Assembly (NCBI RefSeq): GCF_004363805.1
Contig: NZ_SNZP01000003.1
Coordinates: 228,435-292,434, forward strand
Length of the DNA stretch: 64,000 nt
Reading direction: 5' to 3'
Origin: Paludibacterium purpuratum
GTDB taxonomy: Bacteria; Pseudomonadota; Gammaproteobacteria; Burkholderiales; Chromobacteriaceae
Shown: positions 37,758-47,882 of the stretch, piece after piece
Position numbering within the stretch: the stretch's first letter is position 1
How the letters are laid out: every line of letters begins with the position of its first letter
Notes under the pieces: model-generated
Told to the model about the DNA's origin: nothing
The model's database searches: none
Seen by the model: only the letters and a program-made list of their open reading frames with translations
Program-made: the position numbers and the translations under genes

Positions 37758-38211
37758 GGTTCGACCACTCGGACAGGATCTGATAGAGCTCGTCCACGCT
37801 TTGCGCGGCGAGCATTTGCTCGCGCAACGGACGGCTGGAGAATAACTGCGCCAGTTCCGACAGCACCTGTAGATGCAGATCGGTCGCCTGCTCCGGCACC
37901 AGTAGCACGAACAGGCTTTGTACCGGTTTGCCGTCGGGGGCATCGAAAGGAATCGGGGCCTTCAAGCGGATGAAGACCGCCGCGGCCTCTTTCAGACTCT
38001 GTGCCCGTCCGTGCGGGATCGCCACACCCTGGCCGAGACCGGTCGACCCCAACTTTTCACGGGCGAACAGGCAGTCGAAAACTTCGCTGCGGGCGATGCC
38101 GCAGGTATTCTCCATCAACAGGCCGACTTGCTCGAAAACACGTTTTTTGCTGCTAACGTCGAGATCGAGCATGATGTGGTCGCGCGAGAGAATTTTACCG
38201 ATCTGTTTCAT
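37750..38211 (-). CDS. ptsN: Nitrogen-regulatory PTS protein EIIA(Ntr)
   Basis: A regulatory phosphocarrier that links PEP and nitrogen status to potassium transport and sigma54-dependent genes. 153 residues from ATG 38211 ([19 protein letters not shown]), the family start; an extension to 38268 crosses a terminator and lacks homology. The phosphorylated histidine is in GVAIPHGRA. It overlaps hprK by 8 bases. An intrinsic terminator separates it from hpf upstream, so ptsN-hprK-rapZ may have a separate promoter in the 100-base gap. Confidence 0.94.
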   Translation of the reverse strand: MKQIGKILSRDHIMLDLDVSSKKRVFEQVGLLMENTCGIARSEVFDCLFAREKLGSTGLGQGVAIPHGRAQSLKEAAAVFIRLKAPIPFDAPDGKPVQSLFVLLVPEQATDLHLQVLSELAQLFSSRPLREQMLAAQSVDELYQILSEWSNHA

Positions 38212-38269
38212 ATCGTTTGGCGGAAATCGGGCGCCGGCACGGGCCGGCGTCTGCAAAAGGTCAGACAAA

Positions 38270-38295
38270 CAAAAACGGGAACCCGAAGGTTCCCG
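38270..38295 (-). terminator. Intrinsic terminator after hpf
   Basis: On the minus strand CGGGAACC and GGTTCCCG close around TTCG, a very stable UUCG loop, followed by TTTTTG. It divides the lpt-rpoN-hpf transcript from ptsN-hprK-rapZ. Confidence 0.9.
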
Positions 38296-38313
38296 GCGGT
38301 ACGGGTTACCACG

Positions 38314-38634
38314 TTACAGAGAAGCTTCCGGGTGAGCGCCAGCACCGCGGTGCTCGCTTTGCTTTTCCTTGAACTTCAGCACTTGGCGGTCCAGCTTATC
38401 CATCAGCAGATCGATGGCGGCGTACATGTCGGATTCGGTGGCTTCAACGTGAATGTCCTTGCCGGACAGATGAACATTGACCTCGGCTTTCTGGATCAGT
38501 TTGTCCACGGACAGGGTGACGGAGACATCGATAAGGTCGTCGACATGACGGCTGATGCGCTCGAGTTTGCTCTCGATGTAGTCGCGCAGCGACGGGGTGA
38601 TCTCGAGGTGAAGACCAGTCACTTTGATGTTCAT
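38314..38634 (-). CDS. hpf: Ribosome hibernation promoting factor
   Basis: Binds the 30S A/P region and drives 100S ribosome dimer formation in stationary phase. 106 residues from ATG 38634 ([24 protein letters not shown]), behind AGGAG with a spacer of eight bases. This is the short form, lacking the C-terminal dimerisation domain of long HPF. The conserved motif [23 protein letters not shown] lies at the end. It follows rpoN by 67 bases, the standard proteobacterial order. Confidence 0.95.
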   Translation of the reverse strand: MNIKVTGLHLEITPSLRDYIESKLERISRHVDDLIDVSVTLSVDKLIQKAEVNVHLSGKDIHVEATESDMYAAIDLLMDKLDRQVLKFKEKQSEHRGAGAHPEASL

Positions 38635-38701
38635 AACCCTTACTCCTTTTTGTTGCCATGATGACTGCCCGGTCGGGTCGGCCGAACAGCCGGATGTTGG
38701 A

Positions 38702-40120
38702 CTACAGCGCCTTTCTCTGATTGACCGGTGCGATCTGCATGGCTTCACGATACTTGGCAACGGTACGTCTTGCAACCTGAATGCCCTGACTGGATAGCTG
38801 CTCGGCAATAGCGCTATCGGACAGAGGCTTGGCGGGGCTCTCGTCCTCGATCAATTTACGGATATGAGCCTTGATTGCCGTGGCGGAGCATTCCTCGCCA
38901 CTGTCGGTTTCCAGGGCGCTGCCGAAGAAATATTTCAGCTCGAATAATCCGCGCGGGCAGAGTAGATATTTCTGAGTGGTGACTCTGGAAACGGTGGATT
39001 CATGCAGCCCGAGCTCTTCGGCGATATCGCGTAGGATCATCGGCCGCATGGCCACTTCGCCTTGTTCAAAGAACGCTTGCTGCTTGTCGACTATAGCTTC
39101 CGACACTTTCAGGATAGTGTCAAATCGCTGTTGGATGTTCTTGACCAGCCAACGTGCTTCTTGCAATCGGCCCGACATCTCGCCGGCCTGTTGGCGATTT
39201 TCCGACAGCATTTGCGCATAGATCTGGTTGACGCGCAGGTGCGGTACAGCCCCGGCGTTCAACTCCGCTACCCAGCGGCCTTTGCGTTTTCTGACGGTGA
39301 CGTCGGGCGTGACGTAGTGGGTGTCGCGGGCATCGAACCCCATGGCCGGGCGGGGGTTCAAGGTGGCGATCAGCGCCTGCGCCAGGCGCAAGGCTTCGTC
39401 ATTGGCGCCGAGCAGTTTGCGCAGCCGGGTATAGTCGCGCGCACCGAGCAAATCCAGGTGGCCGAGGACGATCTGGCGCGCCAGCGGCAACCCCGGCGCG
39501 TCGGTAGGCAGGCAATCCAACTGCAGCGCCAGCGATTCGGACAGCGAACGCGCGCCGACCCCGGGCGGATCGAATTGCTGCAACAGGTGCAGGCCGGCCG
39601 ACAGTTCGGTTTCGTCGATGTCCAGTTCCGTCGGCAGCGTGGCGGCCAGTTCGGCCAGCGACGTGGTCAGATAGCCGTCATCGTCCAATTCTTCGATCAG
39701 AAGCTGCACGACTGCGTGATCGCGGCGCGCCAGGGCGATTTCGCCCAACTGCGACAGCAGGAGTTCGCGCAGCGTCTGGTGGCAGGGTACGTTGTGGAAG
39801 GGATCGTAATCGTCGTCGTAGCCGCCGCTGCCGCCCGATCCGCCGCTGCCCCAATCCTGCAAAGCCTCCATGCCAGGTTCGGCGGGCGCGGAGTCTTCCT
39901 GCCCGCTGCTCGGCTCGGCGACGGCAGGCGTTTCAGCCGGCTGTTGGTCGCTCTGCGGAGGCTCGTCGGCGCGCTCCAGCAACGGGTTTTCCAGCAGGTA
40001 GCGCTCGACTTCTGCTTGCAGCTCGACGGTGGATAGTTGCAGCAGCTTGATCGACTGCTGCAACTGCGGTGTCAGGGTTAACTGCTGGGAGACTTTTAGC
40101 TGGAGGCTCTGCTTCATCAT
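38702..40120 (-). CDS. rpoN: RNA polymerase sigma-54 factor
   Basis: Directs RNA polymerase to -24/-12 promoters that need AAA+ activators. 472 residues: Gln/Leu-rich region I ([18 protein letters not shown]) for activator response, an acidic region II (about 55-110), the core-binding region, a helix-turn-helix ([29 protein letters not shown]) and the C-terminal RpoN box ([15 protein letters not shown]). Complete. It follows lptB by 2 bases, so it is in the lpt operon. I found no clear -24/-12 promoter in this window. Confidence 0.97.
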   Translation of the reverse strand: MMKQSLQLKVSQQLTLTPQLQQSIKLLQLSTVELQAEVERYLLENPLLERADEPPQSDQQPAETPAVAEPSSGQEDSAPAEPGMEALQDWGSGGSGGSGGYDDDYDPFHNVPCHQTLRELLLSQLGEIALARRDHAVVQLLIEELDDDGYLTTSLAELAATLPTELDIDETELSAGLHLLQQFDPPGVGARSLSESLALQLDCLPTDAPGLPLARQIVLGHLDLLGARDYTRLRKLLGANDEALRLAQALIATLNPRPAMGFDARDTHYVTPDVTVRKRKGRWVAELNAGAVPHLRVNQIYAQMLSENRQQAGEMSGRLQEARWLVKNIQQRFDTILKVSEAIVDKQQAFFEQGEVAMRPMILRDIAEELGLHESTVSRVTTQKYLLCPRGLFELKYFFGSALETDSGEECSATAIKAHIRKLIEDESPAKPLSDSAIAEQLSSQGIQVARRTVAKYREAMQIAPVNQRKAL

Positions 40121-40122
40121 GC

Positions 40123-40851
40123 TTACAAGTGGAAATGCTCGCCCAGATAGACCTTGCGCACCCGCTCGTCGCTGACCAGCGCCTCGGGGTCGCCCGAAGC
40201 CAGTACCGCGCCGTCGCTGATGATATAAGCCCGGTCGCAGATGCGCAGCGTCTCGCGCACGTTGTGGTCGGTGATCAGTACGCCGATGCCGCGCTCCTTC
40301 AGGAAAGAGATGATTTTCTGAATATCGATGACCGCGATCGGGTCGACGCCGGCGAACGGTTCGTCCAGTAGGATGAAGCGCGGCCGCGTGGCCAGTACGC
40401 GCGCGATCTCCACCCGGCGGCGCTCGCCGCCGGAGAGCGACAAAGCATTGCTGTTACGCAAGTGCGCGATGTTCAGATCGTCGAGCAGCAGGTCGAGTTC
40501 CTTTTCCAGCTCTTCGCCTTTGAACCCGGTGATCTCCAGGATGGCGCGGATGTTCTCGTCCACGGTCATCTTGCGGAAAATCGACGCCTCCTGCGGCAGA
40601 TAGCCGAGGCCGAGCCTGGCGCGGCGGTGGATCGGCATGTGCGTGATCGATTGTCCGTTGAGCGTGATCTCGCCGTCATCGACGCCGACCAGGCCGACAA
40701 TCATATAGAAACTGGTGGTTTTGCCGGCGCCGTTCGGACCCAATAGGCCGACGACTTCGCCGCTTTCGATGTCCAGCGAGACATCTTTGACTACGGTTCG
40801 GCTCTTGTAGCGCTTCTTCAGGCGCTGCACCGTCAATACACTGTCTGTCAT
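40123..40851 (-). CDS. lptB: LPS export ABC transporter ATP-binding protein
   Basis: The ATPase of LptB2FGC, which pulls LPS out of the inner membrane. 242 residues: Walker [15 protein letters not shown] (about residue 36), Q-loop YLPQEASIF, signature [15 protein letters not shown] and Walker [16 protein letters not shown], then the H-loop ITDHNV. Overlaps lptA by 4 bases. lptF and lptG are not in the window and are usually unlinked. Confidence 0.97.
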   Translation of the reverse strand: MTDSVLTVQRLKKRYKSRTVVKDVSLDIESGEVVGLLGPNGAGKTTSFYMIVGLVGVDDGEITLNGQSITHMPIHRRARLGLGYLPQEASIFRKMTVDENIRAILEITGFKGEELEKELDLLLDDLNIAHLRNSNALSLSGGERRRVEIARVLATRPRFILLDEPFAGVDPIAVIDIQKIISFLKERGIGVLITDHNVRETLRICDRAYIISDGAVLASGDPEALVSDERVRKVYLGEHFHL

Positions 40852-41393
40852 GGTTGCTTTCCGGCGCCGTTGCTGGCGTTTTTCTTCTGCGGCTGGATGA
40901 TGGCCGTTACCCGACCCTTGTTGGCGGTGTTCGTGCCGCCGCCCTGGCTCTGGTAAATCTGGGTTTCCGTGTTGTAGACAATCACGTCGCCGATCAACAG
41001 ATCGGTATCTTTCTTGACTCGGGCATTGGTCGTCAGTACGGCGGTATGGTTGACCGTACTGTAATCGATGCGGTTGGCTTGCCCATCAATCCAGACGTTC
41101 TTCTTTTCCGGGGTGTCGTCGGCCTTTTGGCGGAACGTGACCAGCTTGCCGGTCGCCACCATGGTCTGGTTGCCTTGTGCGTCGCGGGTGACCGTCAGAT
41201 GGTCGGAGTGCATCAGCAAGGTGCCTTGAATCACCACCACGGCGCCATCCCATTGGGTGATGCCCTTGAGTTGATCGAGCGAGGCACGGTCGGCGCTGAT
41301 CTGGATGGGTTTGTCGGCGTCGGCCTTTTCGGCGTGCGCCAGCGGTGCGGTCAGGGCAAGCGGTATCAGCAGCGCTGCGAATTTATTTGACAT
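40848..41393 (-). CDS. lptA: Lipopolysaccharide transport periplasmic protein LptA
   Basis: Forms the periplasmic bridge that carries LPS from LptC to LptD. 181 residues with a signal peptide ([21 protein letters not shown], cleavage after residue 21) and an OstA/beta-jellyroll domain: [39 protein letters not shown] and related turns. The last 20 residues are a Lys/Asn-rich tail. It overlaps the end of lptC by 11 bases and lptB by 4. Confidence 0.95.
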   Translation of the reverse strand: MSNKFAALLIPLALTAPLAHAEKADADKPIQISADRASLDQLKGITQWDGAVVVIQGTLLMHSDHLTVTRDAQGNQTMVATGKLVTFRQKADDTPEKKNVWIDGQANRIDYSTVNHTAVLTTNARVKKDTDLLIGDVIVYNTETQIYQSQGGGTNTANKGRVTAIIQPQKKNASNGAGKQP

Positions 41394-41949
41394 AAGTTGC
41401 CTTTGCGAAAGAAAGCAAATTCACGACGCCGGTCTTGTAGTCATAATTGAAGCCGGTCGAGTTTGCTACGCTGTTACCGTAGTGCACCGTGGTCGGCATC
41501 GCCGAACTGGCGTAGCGGCGCACGGTGTCCACGGTCATGGCGCTACTGTCGAGCGTCATCGCCGGTTGACCGGCCGCGGGTGGTTTCTGCAGATGGGCTT
41601 TGTGGTCGAAGTAGGCAACCCGAGTGCGCGTATTGTAGCGGCCTGTCTCGGCAACGAGAGTGTAGTCTGGCTGACCGGTTTGGAATACATCGATCGTGGT
41701 TTTGACGAAATACAGATCATTCTGATTCGGATATTGCCACAATTTGTCGGCCACCATGCGCTGTTGCACCCGCCCTTGCGTATCGAAGCGCGTGGAGAGA
41801 ACGTGCTCGGAGACATATTCCGGCCTGGACGGATCCAGTTCGCGCCCGAAGCTGCCGAGCTTCGACACCTGATCCAGCCAGATGGTCAATAAGGCCATCA
41901 ATGCCACCAGTGCGATCGGGAATAGGCGTGCGGAACGTCCGATTTTCAT
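41383..41949 (-). CDS. lptC: LPS export system protein LptC
   Basis: An inner-membrane-anchored component that passes LPS to LptA. 188 residues with one N-terminal membrane helix (about 9-26) and a periplasmic jellyroll domain containing EYVSEHVLSTRFDTQGRVQQRMVADKL split across strands. LptC is poorly conserved at sequence level; the call rests on this architecture plus position between kdsC (ATGA overlap) and lptA. Confidence 0.93.
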   Translation of the reverse strand: MKIGRSARLFPIALVALMALLTIWLDQVSKLGSFGRELDPSRPEYVSEHVLSTRFDTQGRVQQRMVADKLWQYPNQNDLYFVKTTIDVFQTGQPDYTLVAETGRYNTRTRVAYFDHKAHLQKPPAAGQPAMTLDSSAMTVDTVRRYASSAMPTTVHYGNSVANSTGFNYDYKTGVVNLLSFAKATYVK

Positions 41950-42470
41950 GACAGATAGCCCGCCATCAGGCCGTCGAAGGTACCTTGCGCCTGCATGATC
42001 AGTTCGCAGGTCTCACGGATGGCGCCGCGTCCGCCGCTGTTGCCGGTAACGTAATGCGCGTTCTTGCGCACGATGCTGGGTGCCTCGGGCACCGCGATGG
42101 CCATGCCGACGCGGCACATCACCGGCAGGTCGACCACGTCGTCGCCGACATAGGCGCACTGGCTGGCGTCGACGCCCGCCTTGCCGATCAGCTCCAGAAA
42201 GGCCGCGCGCTTGTCGTGGATGCCGGCATAGTAATAGTCGATGCCGAGGCCACGGGCGCGCGCTTCGACGCAGGCTGCGGCGCGTCCGGTGATGATGGCG
42301 AGTTTGACGCCGGTGGACTGAAGCATCTTCAGGCCGTGGCCATCGAGCGTGTTGAAGCCTTTCAGCTCTTCGCCGCTGGCCGTGATGAAAATCGTGCCGT
42401 CGGTCAGCACGCCGTCCACATCCATGATCAACAGGCTGACCTTGCGGGCCAGATCGTGTGTCGCTTGCAT
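41946..42470 (-). CDS. kdsC: Kdo-8-phosphate phosphatase
   Basis: A HAD-superfamily enzyme that removes phosphate from Kdo-8-phosphate. 174 residues: motif I LLIMDVDGVLTDG with the two catalytic aspartates, a short cap insertion, motif II in AIITGRAAACVEARARGLGID, and motif III/IV YVGDDVVDLPVMCRVGMAIAV. Length and lack of a large cap fit the tetrameric KdsC class. It follows kdsD by 30 bases. Confidence 0.95.
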   Translation of the reverse strand: MQATHDLARKVSLLIMDVDGVLTDGTIFITASGEELKGFNTLDGHGLKMLQSTGVKLAIITGRAAACVEARARGLGIDYYYAGIHDKRAAFLELIGKAGVDASQCAYVGDDVVDLPVMCRVGMAIAVPEAPSIVRKNAHYVTGNSGGRGAIRETCELIMQAQGTFDGLMAGYLS

Positions 42471-42500
42471 GTTATTCCTTGAGTCGGGCGCGAACGCGGA

Positions 42501-43481
42501 TCAAACCACGCCGGCCTTGAACAGGTCGTGCATATTGAGGGCGCCGACCAGTTGCTGCCGGTCGTCGACGACCAACAAGCATAGGATTTTGGCGGCTTCC
42601 ATCTGTTCGACGGCTTCGGTGGCCAAGCAGTTTTCGGCAACGGTGCGCGGCGCGCGCGTCATGACGTCTTCGATGGCAATGCCGGACAAATCGAGTGTCC
42701 GATCCAGCGTGCGGCGCAGATCGCCATCGGTGTAGACGCCGACCAGCGCGCCTTGTGCATCGATCACCGCGGTCATGCCCAGGCCCTTGGTGGACATTTC
42801 CAGCAACGCTTCCTTGAGCGAGGCGCCAATGCGCACGCAAGGCAATGCTTCGCCGCTGTGCATCACGTCGGCCACCCGCACCAGCAATCGGCGCCCCAGG
42901 CTGCCGGCCGGGTGCGACATGGCGAAATCTTCTTCGCGGAACTGGCGCTCGTTCATCAGCGCGACCGCTAGCGCATCGCCCAGCGCCAACTGCGCCGTGG
43001 TGCTGGTGGTCGGGGCGAGCCCGAGCGGGCAGGCTTCCTTGTCGACATGCGCGTCGAGATGGACGTCGGCAAGCTTGGCCATGGTCGAGCCGTCGCGGCC
43101 GGTCATGCAGATGGTGCGAATGCCTTTGCGCTTGAGCGCGGGCCACATCGCCAAGACTTCGTCGCTCTCGCCCGAGTTGGATAGCGCCAACAGCACGTCT
43201 TCGCGCATGATCATGCCCAGGTCGCCGTGCACGGCTTCGGCCGGGTGCAGGAAAAACGCCGGTGTGCCGGTGCTGGCCAGTGTGGCGGCGATCTTGCGCG
43301 CCACATGACCCGACTTGCCCATGCCGGTGACGACCAGACGGCCCTTGCAGGTCAGAATCAGATCCACTGCATGGGAGAAATCGCCATTCAAACGCGCGGC
43401 CAGCGCCTCCAGCGCCGCAGCCTCGATACGCAAGACTTCACGGGCGCTTTCCAGGCGGTTCGTGTAAATTTGGGTTTCCAT
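42501..43481 (-). CDS. kdsD: Arabinose-5-phosphate isomerase (SIS and CBS domains)
   Basis: Converts ribulose-5-phosphate to arabinose-5-phosphate, the first Kdo precursor. 326 residues: an SIS domain (about 40-175) with LVVTGMGKSGHVARKIAATLASTGTPAFFLHPAEA and SNSGESDEVL, then two CBS motifs (about 205-325) such as MHSGEALPCVRIGASLKEAL and LVGVYTDGDLRRTL. First gene of the Kdo/LPS export operon; the promoter must lie in the 116 bases shared with the divergent antiporter gene. Confidence 0.96.
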   Translation of the reverse strand: METQIYTNRLESAREVLRIEAAALEALAARLNGDFSHAVDLILTCKGRLVVTGMGKSGHVARKIAATLASTGTPAFFLHPAEAVHGDLGMIMREDVLLALSNSGESDEVLAMWPALKRKGIRTICMTGRDGSTMAKLADVHLDAHVDKEACPLGLAPTTSTTAQLALGDALAVALMNERQFREEDFAMSHPAGSLGRRLLVRVADVMHSGEALPCVRIGASLKEALLEMSTKGLGMTAVIDAQGALVGVYTDGDLRRTLDRTLDLSGIAIEDVMTRAPRTVAENCLATEAVEQMEAAKILCLLVVDDRQQLVGALNMHDLFKAGVV

Positions 43482-43597
43482 AAGCGTGAATTATATCAAG
43501 GTTATACCCGCAAGAGTCGCAGGCTTTATGCAACTTTTACGGAAACAGCTGTTTATGTCATTCGATTTCAATAAAAGTTTGGGAGATCGTTTTTTCA

Positions 43598-45565
43598 ATG
43601 CACTCGCTCGCCGTCGTCGTTCAGGTTTTGTTGCTCGTGGTGCTGGTCATCACCTTGTGCCGCCGGGTGCGCGTGCCGTCCTTGCTGGCCTATCTGGTCA
43701 TCGGTTTCCTGGCCGGCCCAGCCGTCGCCGGGTTGGTGCCCCAGGGCGAGATGACCGAGCTATTGGGCGAGATCGGCATCGTTTTCCTGATGTTCACCAT
43801 CGGGCTGGAGTTTTCGCTGGCCAAGCTCAAGGCCATGCAACAACTGGTATTCGGTGTTGGTTTGTTGCAAGTCACGCTGACCATGCTGCTGACCGGCGCT
43901 GTCTGCTATCTGGCGACCGGTAGCGCGGAGGCGGCCTTCGCCCTGGGCGGGGTGCTGGCCATGTCGTCCACCGCCATCGTCAGCCGCCTCTTGACCGAAC
44001 AGCGCGAACTTGGCCAGCCGCACGGGCAGTTGGCCATCGGCGTACTGCTGTTCCAGGACATCGCCGTCGTGCCGTTGCTGATCCTGCTGCCGGCGATGGC
44101 CGGCAACCCCGAACACCTGTGGCAGGATCTCGGGCTGGCCGCGGTCAAGGTGGTCGCGGTGCTGACCTTGCTGCTGGTGGTCGGACAGCGGCTGGTGCGG
44201 CCATGGTTTCATCTGGTGGCGCGTCAGCGCTCCAGCGAGCTTTTCATGCTCAATGTGCTGCTGGTGACGCTTGGCGTGGCCTGGTTGACCGAGCTGTCCG
44301 GCCTGTCGCTGGCGCTGGGCGCCTTTGTCGCCGGCATGCTGATTTCCGAAACCGAATATCGCTACCAAGTGGAGGAGGACATCCGGCCGTTCCGCGATCT
44401 GTTGCTCGGCTTCTTCTTCATGACCGTGGGCATGCGCCTGTCGCTGCCGGTGCTGATCGAGCATTTTGCGCTGGTTCTGTTGCTGGTGTGCCTGCTGCTG
44501 CCGGTCAAATTGGCGGTCGTGTACGGAGTGGCGCGGCTGTTCGGGCATCGCAGCATGGACGCCATGCGCGCCGGCCTGGCTCTGGCCCAGGGGGGGGAGT
44601 TCGGGTTCGTGTTGCTGACGCTGGCTTTTCGGTTGGATTTGATCGCACAACCCGTCATCCAGGCGGCGGTGGCGGCGGTGCTGCTCTCCATGCTGATCGC
44701 CCCCTTCGTTCTGCTGCACGGCGAGGCCATCGCCCGCCGCCTGGTGCGCCAGGACTGGACTATGCAGGCTTTCGATCTACATCACTTGCTGGTGGAGAGC
44801 ATGTCCAAAAACGAGCACGTGCTGATCTGCGGCTACGGCCGTAGCGGCCAGGCATTGGCCCGCCTGCTCGACGCCGAGGACATCCCCTTCTTCGCGCTCG
44901 ATATGGATCCGGTGCGGATACAAGAAGCGGCCGATGCCGGCGATCCGGTGGTGTTCGGCAATGCCAGCAAGACCGAGGTTCTGCTGGCCGCCGGCATCCA
45001 GCGCGCCAAGGTCATGGTGATCTCCTTCGACGACACCGAGGCCGCCTGCCGCATTCTGAATAGCGTGCAGCGGTTGCGCACCGATCTGCCGGTCATCGTT
45101 CGCACGGTCGACGATGGCGATATCGACCGCCTGCGCGCTGCCGGCGCCGACGAAGTCGTGCCGGAATTGCTGGAAGGCAGCCTGATGCTGGCCTCGCAGG
45201 CCTTGATGGAGGCCGGTGTGCCGCTCGCGCGGGTCTTGCGCCGTATCCGCCGTGTGCGCGAAGAGCGCTACGGACTGTTCCGCGGCTTTTTTCATGGTGT
45301 GGACGATATCGATTCGCTGGAAGACGAGGCGCGTATTCCACGCTTGCAAAGCGTGGTGCTATGCGAAGGGGCGGCGGCCATCGGCCACCCGCTGCACGCG
45401 TTACGGCTCGACGAATTGGGTGTGGCCATCAAGTCGATGCGCAGCAATCACCGGCGCTATTTCGACCTCGACCAGAGCCAACTGCTCAACCAAGGCGATG
45501 TCCTGGTGCTCTTGGGCAGCCCGGAGCAACTGGCGCGCGCCGAGGCGCGAATCCTGAACGGGTAG
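43598..45565 (+). CDS. Monovalent cation:proton antiporter (CPA2 family, Kef/YbaL type)
   Basis: An inner-membrane K+/H+ or Na+/H+ exchanger. The 655 residues begin with about 12 membrane helices (5-390) of the Na_H_Exchanger fold, with EIGIVFLMFTIGLEFSLAKL and LSLALGAFVAGMLISETEYRYQVEEDIRPF. A cytoplasmic RCK domain follows (about 405-520), with NAD-binding VLICGYGRSGQALARLLDAEDIPFFALD, then a TrkA_C domain. The RCK domain suggests ligand-gated activity, as in KefB/KefC/YbaL. A run of eight G lies in the coding sequence at 44590-44597. Divergent from kdsD and convergent with the AsmA-like gene. Confidence 0.9.
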   Translation: MHSLAVVVQVLLLVVLVITLCRRVRVPSLLAYLVIGFLAGPAVAGLVPQGEMTELLGEIGIVFLMFTIGLEFSLAKLKAMQQLVFGVGLLQVTLTMLLTGAVCYLATGSAEAAFALGGVLAMSSTAIVSRLLTEQRELGQPHGQLAIGVLLFQDIAVVPLLILLPAMAGNPEHLWQDLGLAAVKVVAVLTLLLVVGQRLVRPWFHLVARQRSSELFMLNVLLVTLGVAWLTELSGLSLALGAFVAGMLISETEYRYQVEEDIRPFRDLLLGFFFMTVGMRLSLPVLIEHFALVLLLVCLLLPVKLAVVYGVARLFGHRSMDAMRAGLALAQGGEFGFVLLTLAFRLDLIAQPVIQAAVAAVLLSMLIAPFVLLHGEAIARRLVRQDWTMQAFDLHHLLVESMSKNEHVLICGYGRSGQALARLLDAEDIPFFALDMDPVRIQEAADAGDPVVFGNASKTEVLLAAGIQRAKVMVISFDDTEAACRILNSVQRLRTDLPVIVRTVDDGDIDRLRAAGADEVVPELLEGSLMLASQALMEAGVPLARVLRRIRRVREERYGLFRGFFHGVDDIDSLEDEARIPRLQSVVLCEGAAAIGHPLHALRLDELGVAIKSMRSNHRRYFDLDQSQLLNQGDVLVLLGSPEQLARAEARILNG

Positions 45566-45584
45566 GGCGGGATGCCTGCCGGGT

Positions 45585-45613
45585 GGGTGCGCTTCGCGAT
45601 TGCACCCTACGGC
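45585..45613. repeat. Dispersed hairpin repeat, copy C
   Basis: GGGTGC (45585-45590) and GCACCC (45602-45607) flank GCTTCGCGATT, followed by TACGG. It sits between the convergent antiporter and AsmA-like genes; its right arm supplies the last codons of the AsmA-like frame. Matches copy A in the core CTTCGCGAT and in the flanking CTACGG. Confidence 0.5.
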
Positions 45614-47757
45614 AGGATGGTGGTGATCTGTTTCTTCAACTCCTGCTTCAGCGCCTGTTGTTTCTCGGTTTCGGTCTTCTTACCCTTGACCAAGGCATTG
45701 AAGTTGAGCGCATACACCGGTGCGTTCAGCGGGCCGGTGATTTTCAGTGGGATCGAGACGCCGCGCAGGCTGGAGAATTCGCGCGGATTCGCTGCGACAT
45801 TCATGTTGTAATCGATGATGCTGTGCTTCAGATCGATCTTGCCGCCGCCGTTGACGTTGACCAATTGCGAAGCCAGTTTCAAATCCTGGTTGCGCCCCAC
45901 GCCCTGTTCCATGCGGAAGCCCGCCTGCAGCGTCGAGAAAGTGGTTTTCTGGTTGGCGCGTGACGGTGTGTTCATTTCCTTCAGTTCGGCCGGCAGGTTC
46001 TTCAGCGCCGACACCAGGTCGATACCGGTGAGCGCGCCCTGATTCAGACTCATTTGCACGTTGCCGCTCAGGCTGTTGCGCAGGTCGACGAACGAATCGC
46101 CTTGCGCTGCCAGCATGACCTGGCCATTACCCTTGCCGTCCAATTGGCCGAAGTTGAACAGGTCCACCAGCAGCGGGCGGATGTTCATGCCGCGCAGCGT
46201 CTGGCGAACTTCGTAGCGATTGGTCTGCCCGCGCTTGAGGCTGGCGTCGCCCTGCAGTTGGCCGCTATAGATGTTGGCCGAAATATGGTTCAGCTCCATT
46301 TCCTGCGGCAGGATGCGTACCGAGGCCGATACGTCCTTCATGCGGAACCGCCCCATCGACAGTTCGCCCGCGCTGACTTTGCCGTTGAGATCGAAAAAGT
46401 CCATCCAGTCGAGCGGAATCGGATTTTTGTTCTGGAAGATCGCCACCGCCTCGCCTTTGGTTTCCGGCAAGTAGCGGTTCAGGTCGAGCGCGCCGATCGA
46501 TAGCGCCGCCTCGTGGCGTGGGTGCATCAGCCCATACTGCGTCACGTCCAGTGCGATATCCGAGCCGTCGATCTTGCCCTTGCCGTGCAGGTCGAAGCGC
46601 TCGTCGCCAAGTGTGCCGGTCAGCGCGCCCTGCATATTGGCGATCAGTTGCCCGCGCGGCAGTAGCGGCGTAATCGCCTGGGCGGTCAGCGTCAGTGGCG
46701 AGAGCTGTAGATCGTTCAATCCGGCCAGCGTGAACGGTGCATCGAGTTGAAGTTTGACGCGGGTCGTGCCCACCTGCCAGTTGAAGTCCCCGCTCAAGCG
46801 GCTGGCGTTCATCGCTTTGCGGCCGATATTCAGATTGGCCAGATTGGCTTCCAACTGATACTGGCTGCGTTCGTATTGCATGTTGGCCGAAAGATGGCTT
46901 TGCGGAATCTGTACCCGCTCAAGGCTGGCGTCCAGGTGCGGCACCCGCAAGGTGGCACTGCTTTGCGGTTGCTCGGTGGTGAATTCGAACGCCAGATCCT
47001 CGCCGGCGGCGCTCAAGTTGTTCAAATCCAGGTGCAATTCGCCGGTGGTGCGCAGTTGCGTCTTGCCGAGCGTCGGCGTGTCGCTTTCCACCTGGGCATC
47101 GATCTGACCGAAGTCCAGGCGGTTGTTGTCGATGGTCAGCGGGGTGTTCATCGCCATGCGCAGCGGGCGCGTGTCGTCGTCCAGCACGGCGCTGGCCTTG
47201 AGCATTGCGCTGCTCTTCAGGCCATCCGCGTCGATGGTGATCGACGACAGCCGTTGCTTGGCGCCGCTGATGTCGTCGTGGTAGGAGAACACGCCGTCGT
47301 GGACGACCAAGGTGTTGAGATTGATGTTGAAGCCGGGTTGCTCGCGGCGCATGAACAGATCGCTGATCGACAAGACGCCGTCTTTTTGGCGCACGACGTC
47401 GATCTCGGGGGCATACAGCGTCAGCGAGCGCACTTCGCGCTTGCCGAACAGCAGCGGCCACCAGGCCAGGCGCGCCTCCATCCGGGCGATCTTCGCAAAC
47501 TTGGCGGTGCTGCCGGGTTGGCTGACGGTGATATCGTTGATGTCGATACCCGGAATCGGGAACACCCGCGGGCTGATGGTGCCTTCGATCAGCACCTGGC
47601 GGCCGGTATCTCGTAGCGACTCGCCGATCGCGTGGCGCACGGCCGTTTCGTCGAATTGCCAAAAAATCAGACTTTGCGTCACGACGCCAAGGCACAGCAA
47701 CGCCAGCGACGTATAAACGGTGATGCGCAACCAGAGTCGGCCGGAATTCCAGTTCAT
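45607..47757 (-). CDS. AsmA family outer-membrane biogenesis protein
   Basis: 716 residues with an N-terminal membrane helix (about 10-32), then a very long periplasmic beta-rich region and the C-terminal AsmA domain. The N-terminus (GRQVLIEGTISPRVFPIPGIDINDITV split by turns) is the AsmA/TamB-like chorein segment. The C-terminus has NMNVAANPREFSSLRGVSIPLKITGPLNAPVYALNFNALV in pieces, the usual ending. AsmA-like proteins are thought to bridge the periplasm and move phospholipids to the outer membrane. It is single, between tRNA-Gly and the antiporter. The last residues are encoded by a repeat, so the C-terminus may have been changed by it. Confidence 0.87.
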   Translation of the reverse strand: MNWNSGRLWLRITVYTSLALLCLGVVTQSLIFWQFDETAVRHAIGESLRDTGRQVLIEGTISPRVFPIPGIDINDITVSQPGSTAKFAKIARMEARLAWWPLLFGKREVRSLTLYAPEIDVVRQKDGVLSISDLFMRREQPGFNINLNTLVVHDGVFSYHDDISGAKQRLSSITIDADGLKSSAMLKASAVLDDDTRPLRMAMNTPLTIDNNRLDFGQIDAQVESDTPTLGKTQLRTTGELHLDLNNLSAAGEDLAFEFTTEQPQSSATLRVPHLDASLERVQIPQSHLSANMQYERSQYQLEANLANLNIGRKAMNASRLSGDFNWQVGTTRVKLQLDAPFTLAGLNDLQLSPLTLTAQAITPLLPRGQLIANMQGALTGTLGDERFDLHGKGKIDGSDIALDVTQYGLMHPRHEAALSIGALDLNRYLPETKGEAVAIFQNKNPIPLDWMDFFDLNGKVSAGELSMGRFRMKDVSASVRILPQEMELNHISANIYSGQLQGDASLKRGQTNRYEVRQTLRGMNIRPLLVDLFNFGQLDGKGNGQVMLAAQGDSFVDLRNSLSGNVQMSLNQGALTGIDLVSALKNLPAELKEMNTPSRANQKTTFSTLQAGFRMEQGVGRNQDLKLASQLVNVNGGGKIDLKHSIIDYNMNVAANPREFSSLRGVSIPLKITGPLNAPVYALNFNALVKGKKTETEKQQALKQELKKQITTILP

Positions 47758-47808
47758 GGCAGAAGACGGGAAAAGGTTGGACTAACGGGGCGGATCGGCA
47801 TGGTCGGT

Positions 47809-47882
47809 TGGAGCGGGTGAAGGGAATCGAACCCTCGTCGTAAGCTTGGGAAGCTTCTGCTCTACCATTGAGCTACACCCGC
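47809..47882 (-). tRNA. tRNA-Gly (anticodon CCC)
   Basis: A 74-nt cloverleaf: acceptor GCGGGTG/CACCCGC, anticodon loop TTCCCAA giving CCC, T arm AGGGTTCGATTCCCT, discriminator T and encoded CCA. The anticodon stem has a G-A mismatch at 27-43. It resembles E. coli GlyU. It lies upstream of the AsmA-like gene on the same strand and opposite the signalling cassette. Confidence 0.95.
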
